Shown: positions 18,101-26,490, numbered from the stretch's first letter. The stretch is DNA of 64,000 nt from Bergeyella porcorum (GCF_042427575.1 NZ_JBHMFD010000013.1:248001-312000), one strand, 5' to 3'. Numbers and translations: made by a program. Notes: generated from the letters alone by a model not told the origin.

Positions 18101-19056
18101 AATTGGTAATCATCGTACCTTGTGAGGAGTGTAGCAGGAAGCGTCTCATCTTTATCAGTAATGCGTTTACCTTCTCCTATATCAAAATTGATGAAATAAT
18201 ACGCGTGGTCTTCATAAATATTTTGAAAATGAAGACTTCTATCTGTACGGGTTTCAGTTCTGGTATTTCTGTTGAAACTATTAGTGCCGCTACTATGGAG
18301 GTTAAACCCGTGAGCCCCTTGTGCGTAGAACAAAGCATAATCGTCATCATTCCATACGCCATCTTCTTCACCTACTACTTGTATAGCGTTTTCTTGCAGA
18401 GAGGCATATTTTTCATCTTGATTAAACTCAGATAAAGCTAAGCCACCATTGCCGTAGATTCTAAAGTTTTTAGGATTGATATTATTGACATTGATGCCAT
18501 TATCACTCAAGAATTTTTTGGTGATTTTAAACACCCCACTTTTATCCACTTTTATTTTGTAGAAAGTACCTGCTTTCAGTGGATTTTCAGCGGTTCCAAT
18601 TTTAGAAGTAGCAGAGCGAGCTGTTCGTGATGCAATGGAAGCATCAGGAACAACTTCGAAAGATTTAAGTCTATAGATATGTCCTTTTTCAAACTTTAGC
18701 GTTGAAACTTTAGCAAAGAAAAACTCTGCATTGTTCTTTGTATCAAAATAATAAGCAATATCCGTTCGGTCTTCATTGGGGAGCATCGCTTCAGAAAGGT
18801 CAAAGAGATTTTGTTTTGTAGTTTTTTCCCAAACTAGATTGGTTACTTTGTGTCTTTGCCCGTTAGATGGACCTTGGAAATTAAAATAAACGGTATAATC
18901 CTCTGGAGCATAGCCAGTATGGTCAAATTTAGGATAATTGATTTTAGTTAAGCCATAATCTACCACTTCAGAACCTGCCCAAGGCACTTCTACTTTCTGA
19001 GAGTAAAATACAGCGGGGAAAAACGCACACAAGGCAAATAGTAACTCTTTTTTCAT
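15127..19056 (-). CDS. porU: Type IX secretion sortase PorU
   Basis: 1,309 residues. Cell-surface cysteine protease that removes the C-terminal targeting domain of type IX cargo and attaches it to lipopolysaccharide. After a signal peptide (cleavage near residue 19) come an N-terminal region, then a gingipain-like C25 peptidase domain at about 560-900 with FILGDASYDFKN, the His of YFGHGGINGW (about 790) and the Cys of STITCEFTLWDDP (about 827). An Ig-like region and a C-terminal FlgD-like/type A targeting segment follow (LLNWPNPFTDKTYIQFEH, GKGTYIYKVV). Length and catalytic pair are normal. It is divergent from gldJ, as in other flavobacteria. Confidence 0.95.
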   Translation of the reverse strand: MKKELLFALCAFFPAVFYSQKVEVPWAGSEVVDYGLTKINYPKFDHTGYAPEDYTVYFNFQGPSNGQRHKVTNLVWEKTTKQNLFDLSEAMLPNEDRTDIAYYFDTKNNAEFFFAKVSTLKFEKGHIYRLKSFEVVPDASIASRTARSATSKIGTAENPLKAGTFYKIKVDKSGVFKITKKFLSDNGINVNNINPKNFRIYGNGGLALSEFNQDEKYASLQENAIQVVGEEDGVWNDDDYALFYAQGAHGFNLHSSGTNSFNRNTRTETRTDRSLHFQNIYEDHAYYFINFDIGEGKRITDKDETLPATLLTRYDDYQFIDEDKNNLLKLGRVWVSDPITNELSIKFTKKTPSRPEDLVQYRTSVVGYKSQQNTITQSINGLDESTYTVPSKSLEFNKITAFNGTIDGLTGQEITFKITPNFSANPSGSFYFDYAEVLYKEDLVFNDSQMNFRVYDIQEDSNNTYGFSLSNANSAEQVWDVSDITNVSRKNNLSGNTSVYNFAYTADSPNFNNEFVAFKHSAAYTPSFVGKIDTQDLSSLQNIDYLAITKKEFLGEAQRLADYHASKNGFRTAVVDVQQIYNEFSSGSQDITAIRDFVSKLQNENGGLKYVFILGDASYDFKNKTTNNDNIVPNYQSEDSSNVTSTFVTDDYFGYTDPQTSSLVHMNLPSIPIGRLPASNLTEAKLLIDKTLAYYNALPNQPSPFGPWRMKMSFVVDDDYDGGEPFHNVMNKAIQHSFEDGTEKKEYNISKLYLDAYHASSTVAGQRFPQINQAIADDFGNSLSIFYFGHGGINGWAQERVFTLNEIQTLNNYSAVYNRFPLISTITCEFTLWDDPAMSSAGEQTLKSKTGGAATMITSSRAISVTYGRQFTDLLTQKIFELNNNDFNRLGDAHLAAKKLKGFDRGHLQVNFLGDPAMKLSRPKPLITVDNIESPVSGQLRALDYVKISGKILKDNGEVDEQFNGKVNINIFDKRLNKTTRNNDNAAGLNPKLIYTEEGTAIVKSATNAKNGLYTLEFYVPKDINYEVGNGRILIYADNFATATPKTDAFDVYHNQSYSIGEINPNGINDQEPPKVNLYMNNTNFADGGITNQNPTLLACITDNTGINSAGAGIGHDITVVLDGEVINTTVVNDFFSAGESNGCINASFAEYQKGSVSYPFRNLKPGAHQLTFKVWDINNNSATASLNFVVKDDAEQKLTLNRLLNWPNPFTDKTYIQFEHNCNDILDVNVQIYTITGKLVRTLSVLVSSEPFMEGYRTPRTAIEWDGKDDFGDAVGKGTYIYKVVAKSQNQEQCKGSATAVEKLVILK

Positions 19057-19218
19057 TACAAAATATTTCGACTACAAAATAAACGAAAAAAATAAAATTT
19101 TGATATATCACAAAATAAAAAAACTGAAATTTCGTTTTGCTTAAAAAAGTCTGCCAACTTTATGGTTATGTAGATTTTTTATATTTTCTTTGCATTTTGA
19201 AATTTTGTATATCGAGAT

Positions 19219-20826
19219 ATGAAAAAAAGTAAACTGTTTTCAATGATGGCTTTAGGCACAGCGTTACTATTGGTAAGCTGTGGCGGTGGCAATACCAAGA
19301 GCGGTGGTGGAACCAAGCGTTTTACCAGTAAAACAGGTTGGAAACCGAATGATAAAAATGGATGGTTTTTCTCTGGAAAACAAGAAAAACAAAAAGGATG
19401 GCCAGGAATGGTCTATGTGGAAGGAGGAACTTTCACTATGGGATTGGTAAAAGATGATGTAATGCACGATTGGAACAATAGCCCACGAAGAATGCAAGTG
19501 AGCTCATTTTTCATCGGTGAAACGGAAATTACCAATTACGAATACCGCGAGTATGTTACTTGGCTAAAGTATGTATTTCCACCTTCTGACCCTAGCTTCA
19601 AAGACATCTATAATGGGGCACTGCCAGATACTTTGGTGTGGAATAATAAGCTTTCTAGAAATGATTTTGCAGAAACTTATTTCCGCTCTCCAGAGTTTGA
19701 TTATTATCCAGTAGTGGGGGTGTCTTGGCTTCAAGCCTCTAGATATTGTGAATGGCTTACCGATAGAGCCAATGAAAAAGCCTTGATGGATAAAGGGGTT
19801 ATTTCAAAAGATTTGTATGCTAATGATGCTAATAACCAAGGGCAAAGTTCTTTTACATTGGATAAATATAAGGCTAATGACCCTGCGATGCAAGATTACA
19901 TCAACCAGCAAAGGGCTCAGAGAGCTACAGGAATTAAAACTTCTAACCAAAGAATTTTAGCAGCCAATAGAAATGCTACTTCTGGTGTGGTAGAAAAATT
20001 CAGATTGCCTACCGAGGTAGAATGGGAGTTTGCAGCACTAGGACTTTCTAAAAATAGAGAGTATAATAACTATATGGAGAAAAAACCGTTGGTGGAAGAA
20101 CTTAGAGGTAGAAAAGGTAGAAATAGAGGAATGTTCCTAGAAAACTTTAAGTACGGACGAGGTGATTATTCTGGTACATCAGGTTGGAAAAATGACGGAG
20201 CAGCCATCACTTCTGATGTGAGACAATATCCTTCTAATGACCTTGGAATCTACGGTATGTATGGTAATGTATCCGAATGGGTTGCCGATGTTTATAGACC
20301 AATTATAGACCAAGAAGGAAATGATTTCAACTATTATAGAGGTAATGTAGTACAGCAGAAAGTACGCAATGAAGATGGAACCTATCAAACCATAGATGGT
20401 AACAATGTGAAGTATGATACCCTTGCAGATGGAAGATTGGTGTACAGAGGTTTACCTGGGCAGTACCAAAGAGAAGTAGTGCAAGATGACAGAAACTACC
20501 GTGATGGAGATTTTATGTCCTCTCTGGAAGCAGGCTACGGTAGAGAAGCGGATAGCTCATCGCAGTATTCTATGTACAACTCTCCTGTGAAACGCTTTGT
20601 GGTAGATGGTAAGGGTAGAGTGAAATTGCAGAAAGATAACAGAACTAGAACCTCTCAGGTTTCTAATGAAGTGAGAGTGGTGAAAGGAGGCTCTTGGATG
20701 GATACAGCTTATTGGCTAGATCCAGGACAAAGAAGATACAGAGACGAGTCTAAAGCGTATGGCTGGATTGGTTTCCGTGTAGCTCAAGATGCTAAGTCTA
20801 ACAACAAAGGCAGAACAAAAAGATAA
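19219..20826 (+). CDS. gldJ: Gliding motility / type IX secretion lipoprotein GldJ
   Basis: 535 residues with a lipobox LLLVSC (Cys near residue 21). The remainder resembles the formylglycine-generating-enzyme (SUMF1) fold: GMVYVEGGTFTMG, RRMQVSSFFIGETEITNYEY, WLQASRYCEWL, FRLPTEVEWEFAA, YGMYGNVSEWVADVY and the terminal KGGSWMD...GFRVAQ. GldJ has no oxidase activity. It is needed for assembly and stability of the GldK-GldL-GldM motor of type IX secretion and gliding. It is divergently transcribed from porU. The protein ends in a basic tail (NNKGRTKR); the C-terminal tail of GldJ matters for motility in Flavobacterium. Confidence 0.95.
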   Translation: MKKSKLFSMMALGTALLLVSCGGGNTKSGGGTKRFTSKTGWKPNDKNGWFFSGKQEKQKGWPGMVYVEGGTFTMGLVKDDVMHDWNNSPRRMQVSSFFIGETEITNYEYREYVTWLKYVFPPSDPSFKDIYNGALPDTLVWNNKLSRNDFAETYFRSPEFDYYPVVGVSWLQASRYCEWLTDRANEKALMDKGVISKDLYANDANNQGQSSFTLDKYKANDPAMQDYINQQRAQRATGIKTSNQRILAANRNATSGVVEKFRLPTEVEWEFAALGLSKNREYNNYMEKKPLVEELRGRKGRNRGMFLENFKYGRGDYSGTSGWKNDGAAITSDVRQYPSNDLGIYGMYGNVSEWVADVYRPIIDQEGNDFNYYRGNVVQQKVRNEDGTYQTIDGNNVKYDTLADGRLVYRGLPGQYQREVVQDDRNYRDGDFMSSLEAGYGREADSSSQYSMYNSPVKRFVVDGKGRVKLQKDNRTRTSQVSNEVRVVKGGSWMDTAYWLDPGQRRYRDESKAYGWIGFRVAQDAKSNNKGRTKR

Positions 20827-20846
20827 TTTTTGAAAAATAATTGATA

Positions 20847-20876
20847 AAATCCTTCCTAGTCTTAGGGAGGATTTTT
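20847..20876 (+). terminator. Terminator after gldJ
   Basis: Twelve-base arms AAATCCTTCCTA and TAGGGAGGATTT around loop GTCT, followed by TT; it separates gldJ from murF. Confidence 0.85.
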
Positions 20877-20883
20877 ATTTTTG
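20876..20883 (+). promoter_or_regulatory. -7 box immediately before murF
   Basis: TATTTTTG at 20876-20883, exact TAnnTTTG. It ends only 4 bp before the ATG, so the transcript from it would be leaderless or nearly so. It also overlaps the tail of the gldJ terminator. Confidence 0.4.
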
Positions 20884-20887
20884 GGAA

Positions 20888-22153
20888 ATGAATGTACAAG
20901 AGTTTTATAGCCTTTATCAGCAATGTGGTAAAGTTACCATAGATAGCCGAAAGATAGAGCCGAAAGATATATTTTTTGCCTTTTCAGGGGAGAATTTTAA
21001 TGCTGCTACCTTGGCAGAACAAGCCATTGAAAAAGGAGCTTTGGCAGCCATCGTAGAGCAAAAAGAATATGAGAATTTAGACAAAAATATATTCTACACG
21101 CCATCTACTTTGACATTTTTGCAGGAGCTGAGTCAATTTCACCGCCAGCAGTTGAAAATCCCTATCATAGGGCTTACGGGAAGCAATGGAAAGACCACTA
21201 CAAAAGAGCTCATCAGTGCGGTGCTGTCGCAGAAATACAAGGTACAATTTACTTTCGGAAATCTCAATAACCATATCGGCGTACCGCTTACGCTACTTTC
21301 CATAAAACCCGAACACGATATTGCCGTGGTGGAAATGGGAGCCAACCATCAGAAAGAAATCCAAGAACTTTGTGAACTGGCACAACCCAATATTGGCTAT
21401 ATCACCAATTTTGGAAAAGCTCATTTGGAGGGTTTTGGAGGGTTTGAGGGTGTAATTAAAGGAAAATCAGAACTATATGATTATTTGAAACAAAACCATC
21501 AGACCATTTTACTGAATTTGAACGATGATTTGCAAAAAGAAAGAGTAGGACATTATGCTCCAGTCATTTCCTTTGGAACTCCCGATGCTGATTACTATTT
21601 TGAGCAATTGGCGGAGGATAATTTCGTGGGCTTAGGGTTTAAAGGAGAGGTGGCACAGTCTCATCTTACGGGAAATTATAATTTTACCAACCTTTGTGCG
21701 GCAGCGAGCTTAGGTTTTCATTTTGGGCTTTCATTTCAACAAATAAAACACGCCATAGAAGGCTACACGCCTACCAATATGCGTTCGCAGGTGATGGTGA
21801 AAGATGGCAAAACGCTGGTGTTGGATACTTATAATGCTAACCCGAGCAGTATGGCAGCATCGCTTCAGAATTTTAAAAGTTTTGAAGGAAGCAAAACTGT
21901 GATAATGGGCGATATGCTAGAATTGGGAGAGGAAAGTCTTGCAGAACATCGGGCGATACTTGCTTTGGCTCAATCGTTGAATTTTGAAACTATCATTACT
22001 GTAGGAAAGGAATTTGCAGAGGTGACGAATAATAATTTTAAAACGACAACGGAATTGATAGATTATCTTCAAAAACATTCCATAGATACCCAGAGTATTC
22101 TTTTGAAAGGTTCAAGAGGGATAGCTTTAGAAAAAATAATTGAATATTTGTAA
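20888..22153 (+). CDS. murF: UDP-MurNAc-tripeptide-D-Ala-D-Ala ligase
   Basis: 421 residues, standard length. Adds D-Ala-D-Ala to UDP-MurNAc-tripeptide in the cytoplasm, the last soluble step of the peptidoglycan precursor. The N-terminal domain has VTIDSRKIEPKDIFFA. The Mur ligase ATP-binding loop is GLTGSNGKTTTKEL (about 96-109), then FGNLNNHIGVPLTLL, VVEMGANHQKEI and the C-terminal VLDTYNANPSSMAASL. All ligase motifs are present. It is transcribed alone between gldJ and a shared terminator. Confidence 0.96.
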   Translation: MNVQEFYSLYQQCGKVTIDSRKIEPKDIFFAFSGENFNAATLAEQAIEKGALAAIVEQKEYENLDKNIFYTPSTLTFLQELSQFHRQQLKIPIIGLTGSNGKTTTKELISAVLSQKYKVQFTFGNLNNHIGVPLTLLSIKPEHDIAVVEMGANHQKEIQELCELAQPNIGYITNFGKAHLEGFGGFEGVIKGKSELYDYLKQNHQTILLNLNDDLQKERVGHYAPVISFGTPDADYYFEQLAEDNFVGLGFKGEVAQSHLTGNYNFTNLCAAASLGFHFGLSFQQIKHAIEGYTPTNMRSQVMVKDGKTLVLDTYNANPSSMAASLQNFKSFEGSKTVIMGDMLELGEESLAEHRAILALAQSLNFETIITVGKEFAEVTNNNFKTTTELIDYLQKHSIDTQSILLKGSRGIALEKIIEYL

Positions 22154-22159
22154 AAGTAA

Positions 22160-22194
22160 AAAATACCGAGGGCGATGAGGCTTTCGGTATTTTT
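22160..22194. terminator. Bidirectional terminator between murF and the Nudix gene
   Basis: AAAATACCGA and TCGGTATTTT are perfect 10-base arms, with A-tract and T-tract on both sides. It can serve the convergent murF (+) and Nudix (-) genes. Confidence 0.8.
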
Positions 22195-22228
22195 AGTTTG
22201 TTGCAAATTTATTCAAAAAACGATGAAA

Positions 22229-22834
22229 TTAGTTTAAAAGCTGTGATTCTTCTAATATTAATTGAATGTTTTTGAAAGTCTTAGGGAATACATCGGTCAA
22301 GATTTCAGACTGATTTTTCCAAGTGGCTTCGGTGATGCCTTCTTCTGTCTGAGGAATAGGAGTATCAGTCCCGTTGTAATTCATTTTAAACCAATGGGTA
22401 ATTTTCAGTACTTGCTTGCCATCTCGCTCTGTGTAGATATGGTATGTGTGGCTGATGAAATGTTCTAGCGTTAAATCTTTCAAGGCAGTTTCTTCTTCCA
22501 CTTCGCGTAAGGCAGCCTGCTCTATAGACTCTCCCTTTTCTATTTTTCCTTTAGGTAAATCCCATTTCCCAAGACGATGGATGAAGAGTATTTTCCTTTC
22601 CTGATTGGTGACAATACCTCCAGCTGCTTCTATGATTTTGAACATTTTAGCAAACTTTTTCCAGAGAGAGTCTATGTCCTCGCAATGCACTGCCACCTCT
22701 GTACAAGAAGTATTGGCAAGCAAATCAATAGCTATTTCCAATGTAGAAGCGTCTTCGAAACGAAGATTTTTTTCAATAGCCACGGGATGCTGACTTAGGA
22801 TTAATTTTTTTTCGTTCACAAAAACTTTATACAT
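22229..22834 (-). CDS. Nudix hydrolase
   Basis: 201 residues. The C-terminal part (about 70-201) has an intact Nudix box: GKIEKGESIEQAALREVEEET with the metal-binding REVEEE glutamates, preceded by AAGGIVTNQERKILFIHRLG. The N-terminal 65 residues (MYKVFVNEKKLILSQHP...) form a separate small domain common to this flavobacterial group. Nudix enzymes hydrolyse nucleoside diphosphates linked to other groups; the substrate here cannot be told. Divergent from a small SRPBCC-like gene with overlapping promoters. Confidence 0.88.
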   Translation of the reverse strand: MYKVFVNEKKLILSQHPVAIEKNLRFEDASTLEIAIDLLANTSCTEVAVHCEDIDSLWKKFAKMFKIIEAAGGIVTNQERKILFIHRLGKWDLPKGKIEKGESIEQAALREVEEETALKDLTLEHFISHTYHIYTERDGKQVLKITHWFKMNYNGTDTPIPQTEEGITEATWKNQSEILTDVFPKTFKNIQLILEESQLLN

Positions 22835-22867
22835 TTGTAGGATAATTTTATTAACATTGCAAAAATA
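22830..22867. promoter_or_regulatory. Overlapping divergent promoters, Nudix and SRPBCC-like genes
   Basis: Plus strand: TACATTTG at 22830-22837, 36 bp before the ATG at 22874 and overlapping the Nudix start codon. Minus strand: TATTTTTG at 22860-22867, 25 bp before the Nudix ATG. Both match TAnnTTTG exactly. Confidence 0.5.
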
Positions 22868-22873
22868 AGAAAA

Positions 22874-23260
22874 ATGAATTTAGAAGGAAGAAAAATAGTT
22901 GTCAATAAATCGGTAGCAGAATTGGTAGAAATGCTGAAAAATCCCAAGGATTATGAACATCTAATGCCAGAAGGATTGCAGAAATTTGAAGCATCTGAGA
23001 ATGGATTTAAATTCGGATTAAAAGGAATGCCAGAGATTGCCTTGAAGATAGATGAGGTTTCGGCACAGCAAGTGGTTTTAAAGTCTGCCAGCTCTAGTTT
23101 GGATTTTGCGTTGAAAGGGCAAATGAATGCTCTGAACGACCAGCAAACGGAAGTGCAATTGCTTTTTGAAGGACAATTTAATCCATTTATTAAAATGATG
23201 GTGGAGAAACCTTTGCAAAACTTCATCAATACCCTTACCGATAAGATAGAGCAGCTGTAG
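22874..23260 (+). CDS. SRPBCC-like small protein
   Basis: 128 residues without signal peptide or membrane helix. The pattern of a short N-terminal strand (GRKIVVNKSVAELVEMLKNP), a helix, several antiparallel strands (FKFGLKGMPEIALKID, QVVLKSASSS, TEVQLLFEGQFN) and a long C-terminal helix (FIKMMVEKPLQNFINTLTDK) fits the START/SRPBCC helix-grip fold, which binds hydrophobic ligands. The assignment rests on this pattern only. In several flavobacteria, from memory, a similar gene lies next to a Nudix gene, as here. Confidence 0.65.
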   Translation: MNLEGRKIVVNKSVAELVEMLKNPKDYEHLMPEGLQKFEASENGFKFGLKGMPEIALKIDEVSAQQVVLKSASSSLDFALKGQMNALNDQQTEVQLLFEGQFNPFIKMMVEKPLQNFINTLTDKIEQL

Positions 23261-23396
23261 AAATTGAGTTTTGAGGGGTGAGTTTAAGTGTTGAGTGCTG
23301 AATTTTGAGTTTTCAACCAACAACTATAAACTAACCATTAACTCTCTAATATCTAACTTCCAACCTCTAATATCTAACCTCTAGTATCTAACCAAA
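23261..23396. repeat. Intergenic repeat block B
   Basis: Begins directly after the stop codon of the SRPBCC-like gene with GAGTTTTGAGGGGTGAG and GTGTTGAGTGCTGAATTTTG. It then changes to CTAACTTCCAACCTCTAATA and CTAACCTCTAGTATCTAACC, running into the last codons of anmK. Same module order as blocks C and D. Confidence 0.8.
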
Positions 23397-24445
23397 ATTC
23401 CAGAGCAATGGTCTTGAGAGCTTCCTGTAGCTGATGCTAAGACATTATTCTCGTTTTGGAGTCTTAGAATGCCCATTAATGCAAAAATAAGAGCTTCCTT
23501 AAAATCAATCACCTCTCGGGAGGGGATGATGATAGATGAGGAAGTTTTTTCTTTAATTTTTTCAATGAGAAAACCATTGTAAGCCCCTCCACCCGTTATC
23601 AATACATTGCCTAGTTGATGTTCTTCAATCGACTGGGCTATTTTTATGGCAGCGTGTTCTGTAGCGGTTGCCAAGGCATCTTTTGGATTTAGAGTTTTCA
23701 GCTTTGGAAGGATTTCGGTTTCAATCCATTCCCTTCCCAAGGATTTGGCTCCTTTAGCTGAATAAAATTTTAGTTCATTGAGTTGATTTAGTATTTCTAG
23801 GTTGATTTCCCCTTGCCGAGCCAGATTTCCATCATCATCGTAGTTTTTATTCAGGATTTGAGCGAAAAAATTCAGAACGATATTCACGGGGCAGATGTCA
23901 AAAGCGATGCGTTGATCTTGTTGTTTCAATGAGATATTGGAAAAGCCTCCAATGTTTAGACAGGCATCATATTCTGAAAATAAAAGTTCATCACCAATGG
24001 GAACTAAAGGGGCTCCATTGCCACCCATTAGCACATCTTGGCTTCGGAAATCGTAGGTTGTAGGAATGTTATTGATGATATAAATGGCTCTGCCATCACC
24101 AATCTGTAGCGTATATTTTTTTTCGGGCTGATGAAATACGGTATGTCCGTGCGATGCGATGACATCTACCTGACTGATGTGATGCTGTTGGATAAACTTC
24201 TGTACCGTTTCGGCAAGGTAAAAACCATATTCGGAATGGAGTGCCATCAACTGAGAGGCGGGCATTAGGAAAGCTTGTTCTAGTAATTGTTTCCATTTAG
24301 GAGGATAGGGTAGGGTTTCCGCTTTTAAGATATTGAAATTCCAAGCATTGTTCTCATTTCTGCGAAAAGCAGTGTAGCAAATATCTAGCCCATCTAAACT
24401 GGTGCCAGACATTAGACCGATGGCGTGAAAGATTTTAGAATTCAA
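23381..24445 (-). CDS. anmK: Anhydro-N-acetylmuramic acid kinase
   Basis: 354 residues. Phosphorylates and opens 1,6-anhydroMurNAc to MurNAc-6-phosphate during peptidoglycan recycling. ASKHA-type motifs: IGLMSGTSLDGLDICY (about 10-25), SHGHTVFHQP, QIGDGRAIY, DFRSQDVLMGGNGAPLVP, NIGGFSNIS and ITGGGAYNG. The only start that preserves the first beta-strand is TTG at 24445; no ATG occurs between the upstream in-frame stop and the ATG at 24412, which would cut into the strand. Both the TTG and the terminal codons (VRY, TAG) fall in intergenic repeat sequence, so both ends of the gene seem reshaped by repeats. Confidence 0.9.
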   Translation of the reverse strand: MNSKIFHAIGLMSGTSLDGLDICYTAFRRNENNAWNFNILKAETLPYPPKWKQLLEQAFLMPASQLMALHSEYGFYLAETVQKFIQQHHISQVDVIASHGHTVFHQPEKKYTLQIGDGRAIYIINNIPTTYDFRSQDVLMGGNGAPLVPIGDELLFSEYDACLNIGGFSNISLKQQDQRIAFDICPVNIVLNFFAQILNKNYDDDGNLARQGEINLEILNQLNELKFYSAKGAKSLGREWIETEILPKLKTLNPKDALATATEHAAIKIAQSIEEHQLGNVLITGGGAYNGFLIEKIKEKTSSSIIIPSREVIDFKEALIFALMGILRLQNENNVLASATGSSQDHCSGILVRY

Positions 24446-24607
24446 GGTTTGAAGTTTTAGAAGTTAGGGGTTGGAGGTTAGATATTAGAGGTTGGAGGTT
24501 AGATATTGGAGGTTAGAAAGTTATAAAGATATAAGGTTAAGAGTTTTTTTTCTCTTTCTTCTTTCTTCAAAAAAAACTCAAAACTCAGCACTTATAACTC
24601 AAAACTA
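24441..24607. repeat. Intergenic repeat block C
   Basis: On the minus strand it starts at the lptC stop codon with AGTTTTGAGTTATAAGTGCTG. An A/G-rich bridge with AAAAAACTCTTAACCTTATA follows, then CTAACCTCCAATAT-type words up to the TTG start of anmK. Its order and bridge are nearly the same as block D (41199-41387), which lies on the opposite strand. Confidence 0.85.
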
Positions 24608-25189
24608 CTTCCCAGCGGTTGGGATTTGCTTAGATGGGAAACTTCCCGAATTGTTATAAAACATATATTCTGAAAAATCATCTTTGGCTACCATACCATT
24701 GGCTCCCACAAGGATTGAGCCGTCTTTATCGGTTACGAAAACGGTGTCTTGCGTGTACATTTTTCTGTTTCGTTTGTCCCAATAGATACTTTGGGTGGCA
24801 AAAAACTGCCCTTCGCTGGTGCGGATTTTTACATTGCCCTTGGCGGTATAGAAATCTCGCAGTTCATTGAGGCGGGCGTAGTTTGCCCATATTTTACCTG
24901 GAGTTTTAGGATTTTTTTTATCAAAATATTCCAGATAGATGCCTTTTCTAGCTTCCACATACGGGGAGTCTATAAGCTCGTATTTCTCTATAATAGGAGC
25001 TTTAAATCTTAGGCTCACCATTCCAGAATCGTGCTTTATCATATCTGCTTTGTAGATGACTTGGGAGGGGAAGTTGGTTTTCTTTTTTTTAGAATTATTG
25101 GATAGACTTTCATCGCAAGCCATAAAAAATATAGCACATCCCAAGAGGATTGCTATATTTTTCAGGTATATTTTAGGCAAAGCCATCAT
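24605..25189 (-). CDS. lptC: LptC, LPS-transport periplasmic protein
   Basis: 194 residues. Membrane-anchored bridge protein that receives lipopolysaccharide from the LptBFG transporter and passes it to LptA. N-terminal hydrophobic segment ends in a possible lipobox (IFFMAC). The family core follows: VIYKADMIKHDSGMVSLRFKAP, KGIYLEYFD, NYARLNELRDFYTAKGNVKI, SIYWDKRNRKMYTQDTVFV. ATG at 25189 (or 25186) is preferred, because the reading can be extended upstream only into the preceding gene. The barrel-protein gene ends 9 bp upstream, so both are probably one operon. Confidence 0.88.
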   Translation of the reverse strand: MMALPKIYLKNIAILLGCAIFFMACDESLSNNSKKKKTNFPSQVIYKADMIKHDSGMVSLRFKAPIIEKYELIDSPYVEARKGIYLEYFDKKNPKTPGKIWANYARLNELRDFYTAKGNVKIRTSEGQFFATQSIYWDKRNRKMYTQDTVFVTDKDGSILVGANGMVAKDDFSEYMFYNNSGSFPSKQIPTAGK

Positions 25190-25197
25190 AGTTTCTA

Positions 25198-26490
25198 TTA
25201 ATCGTATTGGCGTTTTTGGAACCACTTATCGGCGAAGTTGAGTCCTAGTTTAAAATTAACAAAAGTCTGGCTAATCATATTATTGTTTAGGGTTCCTCTT
25301 TTACCTACTTCAAAGCCCAAATCGATGCTGTTCATTCTGTTGATAGGGCTATTGGCGAATGGTAGGGTAAGCCCTCCTGTAAGGGCAAATTTATTAACAT
25401 TGGTAGAGGAGGTGGAGTTGGCAGGTGTAATGCTGAGATTGCCTTTCTCATAATATGCTCCGAAGCGATAAATAACGCGAGAGAAATAATTTCTAAAATT
25501 ATTATAGTTGGGTAAAATCCATCCACCAGCAGCAATACGATAAGCATCCGCATAGCCCATTGGCTGCCCTAGGAAAAGAAATTCTCCGCCTTTTTTGAAG
25601 TCTATCTGTGTGCTATAGAACCATTTGCCATCGTGCCCATAGCCAATACCCAAAGACCCTTGTTGTGGAATCAGGTTTTTGCTATTGCTGGTGGTTTGCT
25701 CTATGATAGAGCGGTTTTGTGGCGTGGTAGAAGTGCTATAGTAATAGGTGCTGTTGGTAAACTGGGTTTCCATTTCGCCTGTTGTACCAAAGGTGTAAGT
25801 AGCTCCTACGGTAAATTTTCTATCATTTTTCAGCTTTTTTTGATAGGTAGTACCTGCTGTAAAATTGAAAGATTTTACTTTATTGCTGGTTTCATAGCCG
25901 TTGATTAGTTCTACATTGGAGAAGGTAAGCTCCTCTGTATCGTAGATTTTACCGAAGTAGAAATTGGTTCTGAATCCCACAGCTAAAGCTTCGCTAATGT
26001 TGTATGCTAGTGCCGCTTGTACAGTAGAGATGGAGCCTTTGCCGTGGAAGGCGTTGTATTGGGTGGTGGTTTCGTCTATGGCTTTGCTGGTACTGATTTC
26101 GTAGGTTTTAGAGCTGTAAGGCTGGTATCCTAGTCCGAATTTTAGCTTCTGTGAAAGCGGAAACGCCACCGAGATATTAGAGAGGTAGGTAGAATGTTTG
26201 GTGGATTTCATATCCTGATAGTTGGATTTGAAAAAATTATTCTCATTCGTTGTTTCAATGTTAAATGAGGTGAGTCCTAAATTTCCATTGGCAGCTGGGT
26301 TAGAGAAGTTGAACTTGTTGTTAAGGTCAGAGATATACGCTGTAGAAATACCACCCATCGCAGTAATATCTATAGTATTGTCATATTTTACATCTCCAAG
26401 TCCGAATGCGGCATAAGGCGAATTTCCAATGGATTGTGCGTGGAACAACGCTCCTAAAGCAATGAATGATGTTGCAAAAATTCTTTTCAT
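25198..26490 (-). CDS. Outer-membrane beta-barrel protein, FadL-like
   Basis: 430 residues with signal peptide (MKRIFATSFIALGALFHAQS). The mature start SIGNSPYAAFGLGDVKYDN followed by ITAMGGISTAYISDLNN resembles FadL/OmpP1-type transporters and PorV-like barrels. Later strands end in FKLGLNFADKW. No plug domain. The gene directly precedes lptC, and this pairing is seen in other flavobacteria (from memory). It may move a hydrophobic compound or have a structural role; the substrate is not known. Confidence 0.72.
   Translation of the reverse strand: MKRIFATSFIALGALFHAQSIGNSPYAAFGLGDVKYDNTIDITAMGGISTAYISDLNNKFNFSNPAANGNLGLTSFNIETTNENNFFKSNYQDMKSTKHSTYLSNISVAFPLSQKLKFGLGYQPYSSKTYEISTSKAIDETTTQYNAFHGKGSISTVQAALAYNISEALAVGFRTNFYFGKIYDTEELTFSNVELINGYETSNKVKSFNFTAGTTYQKKLKNDRKFTVGATYTFGTTGEMETQFTNSTYYYSTSTTPQNRSIIEQTTSNSKNLIPQQGSLGIGYGHDGKWFYSTQIDFKKGGEFLFLGQPMGYADAYRIAAGGWILPNYNNFRNYFSRVIYRFGAYYEKGNLSITPANSTSSTNVNKFALTGGLTLPFANSPINRMNSIDLGFEVGKRGTLNNNMISQTFVNFKLGLNFADKWFQKRQYD

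Noticed and set aside
22835..22873. Possible missing pyrE between the Nudix and SRPBCC-like genes
   Set aside because: The gap is 39 bp and is filled by two overlapping promoters; there is no remnant of a gene, and my memory of pyrE at this place in relatives is not firm evidence.
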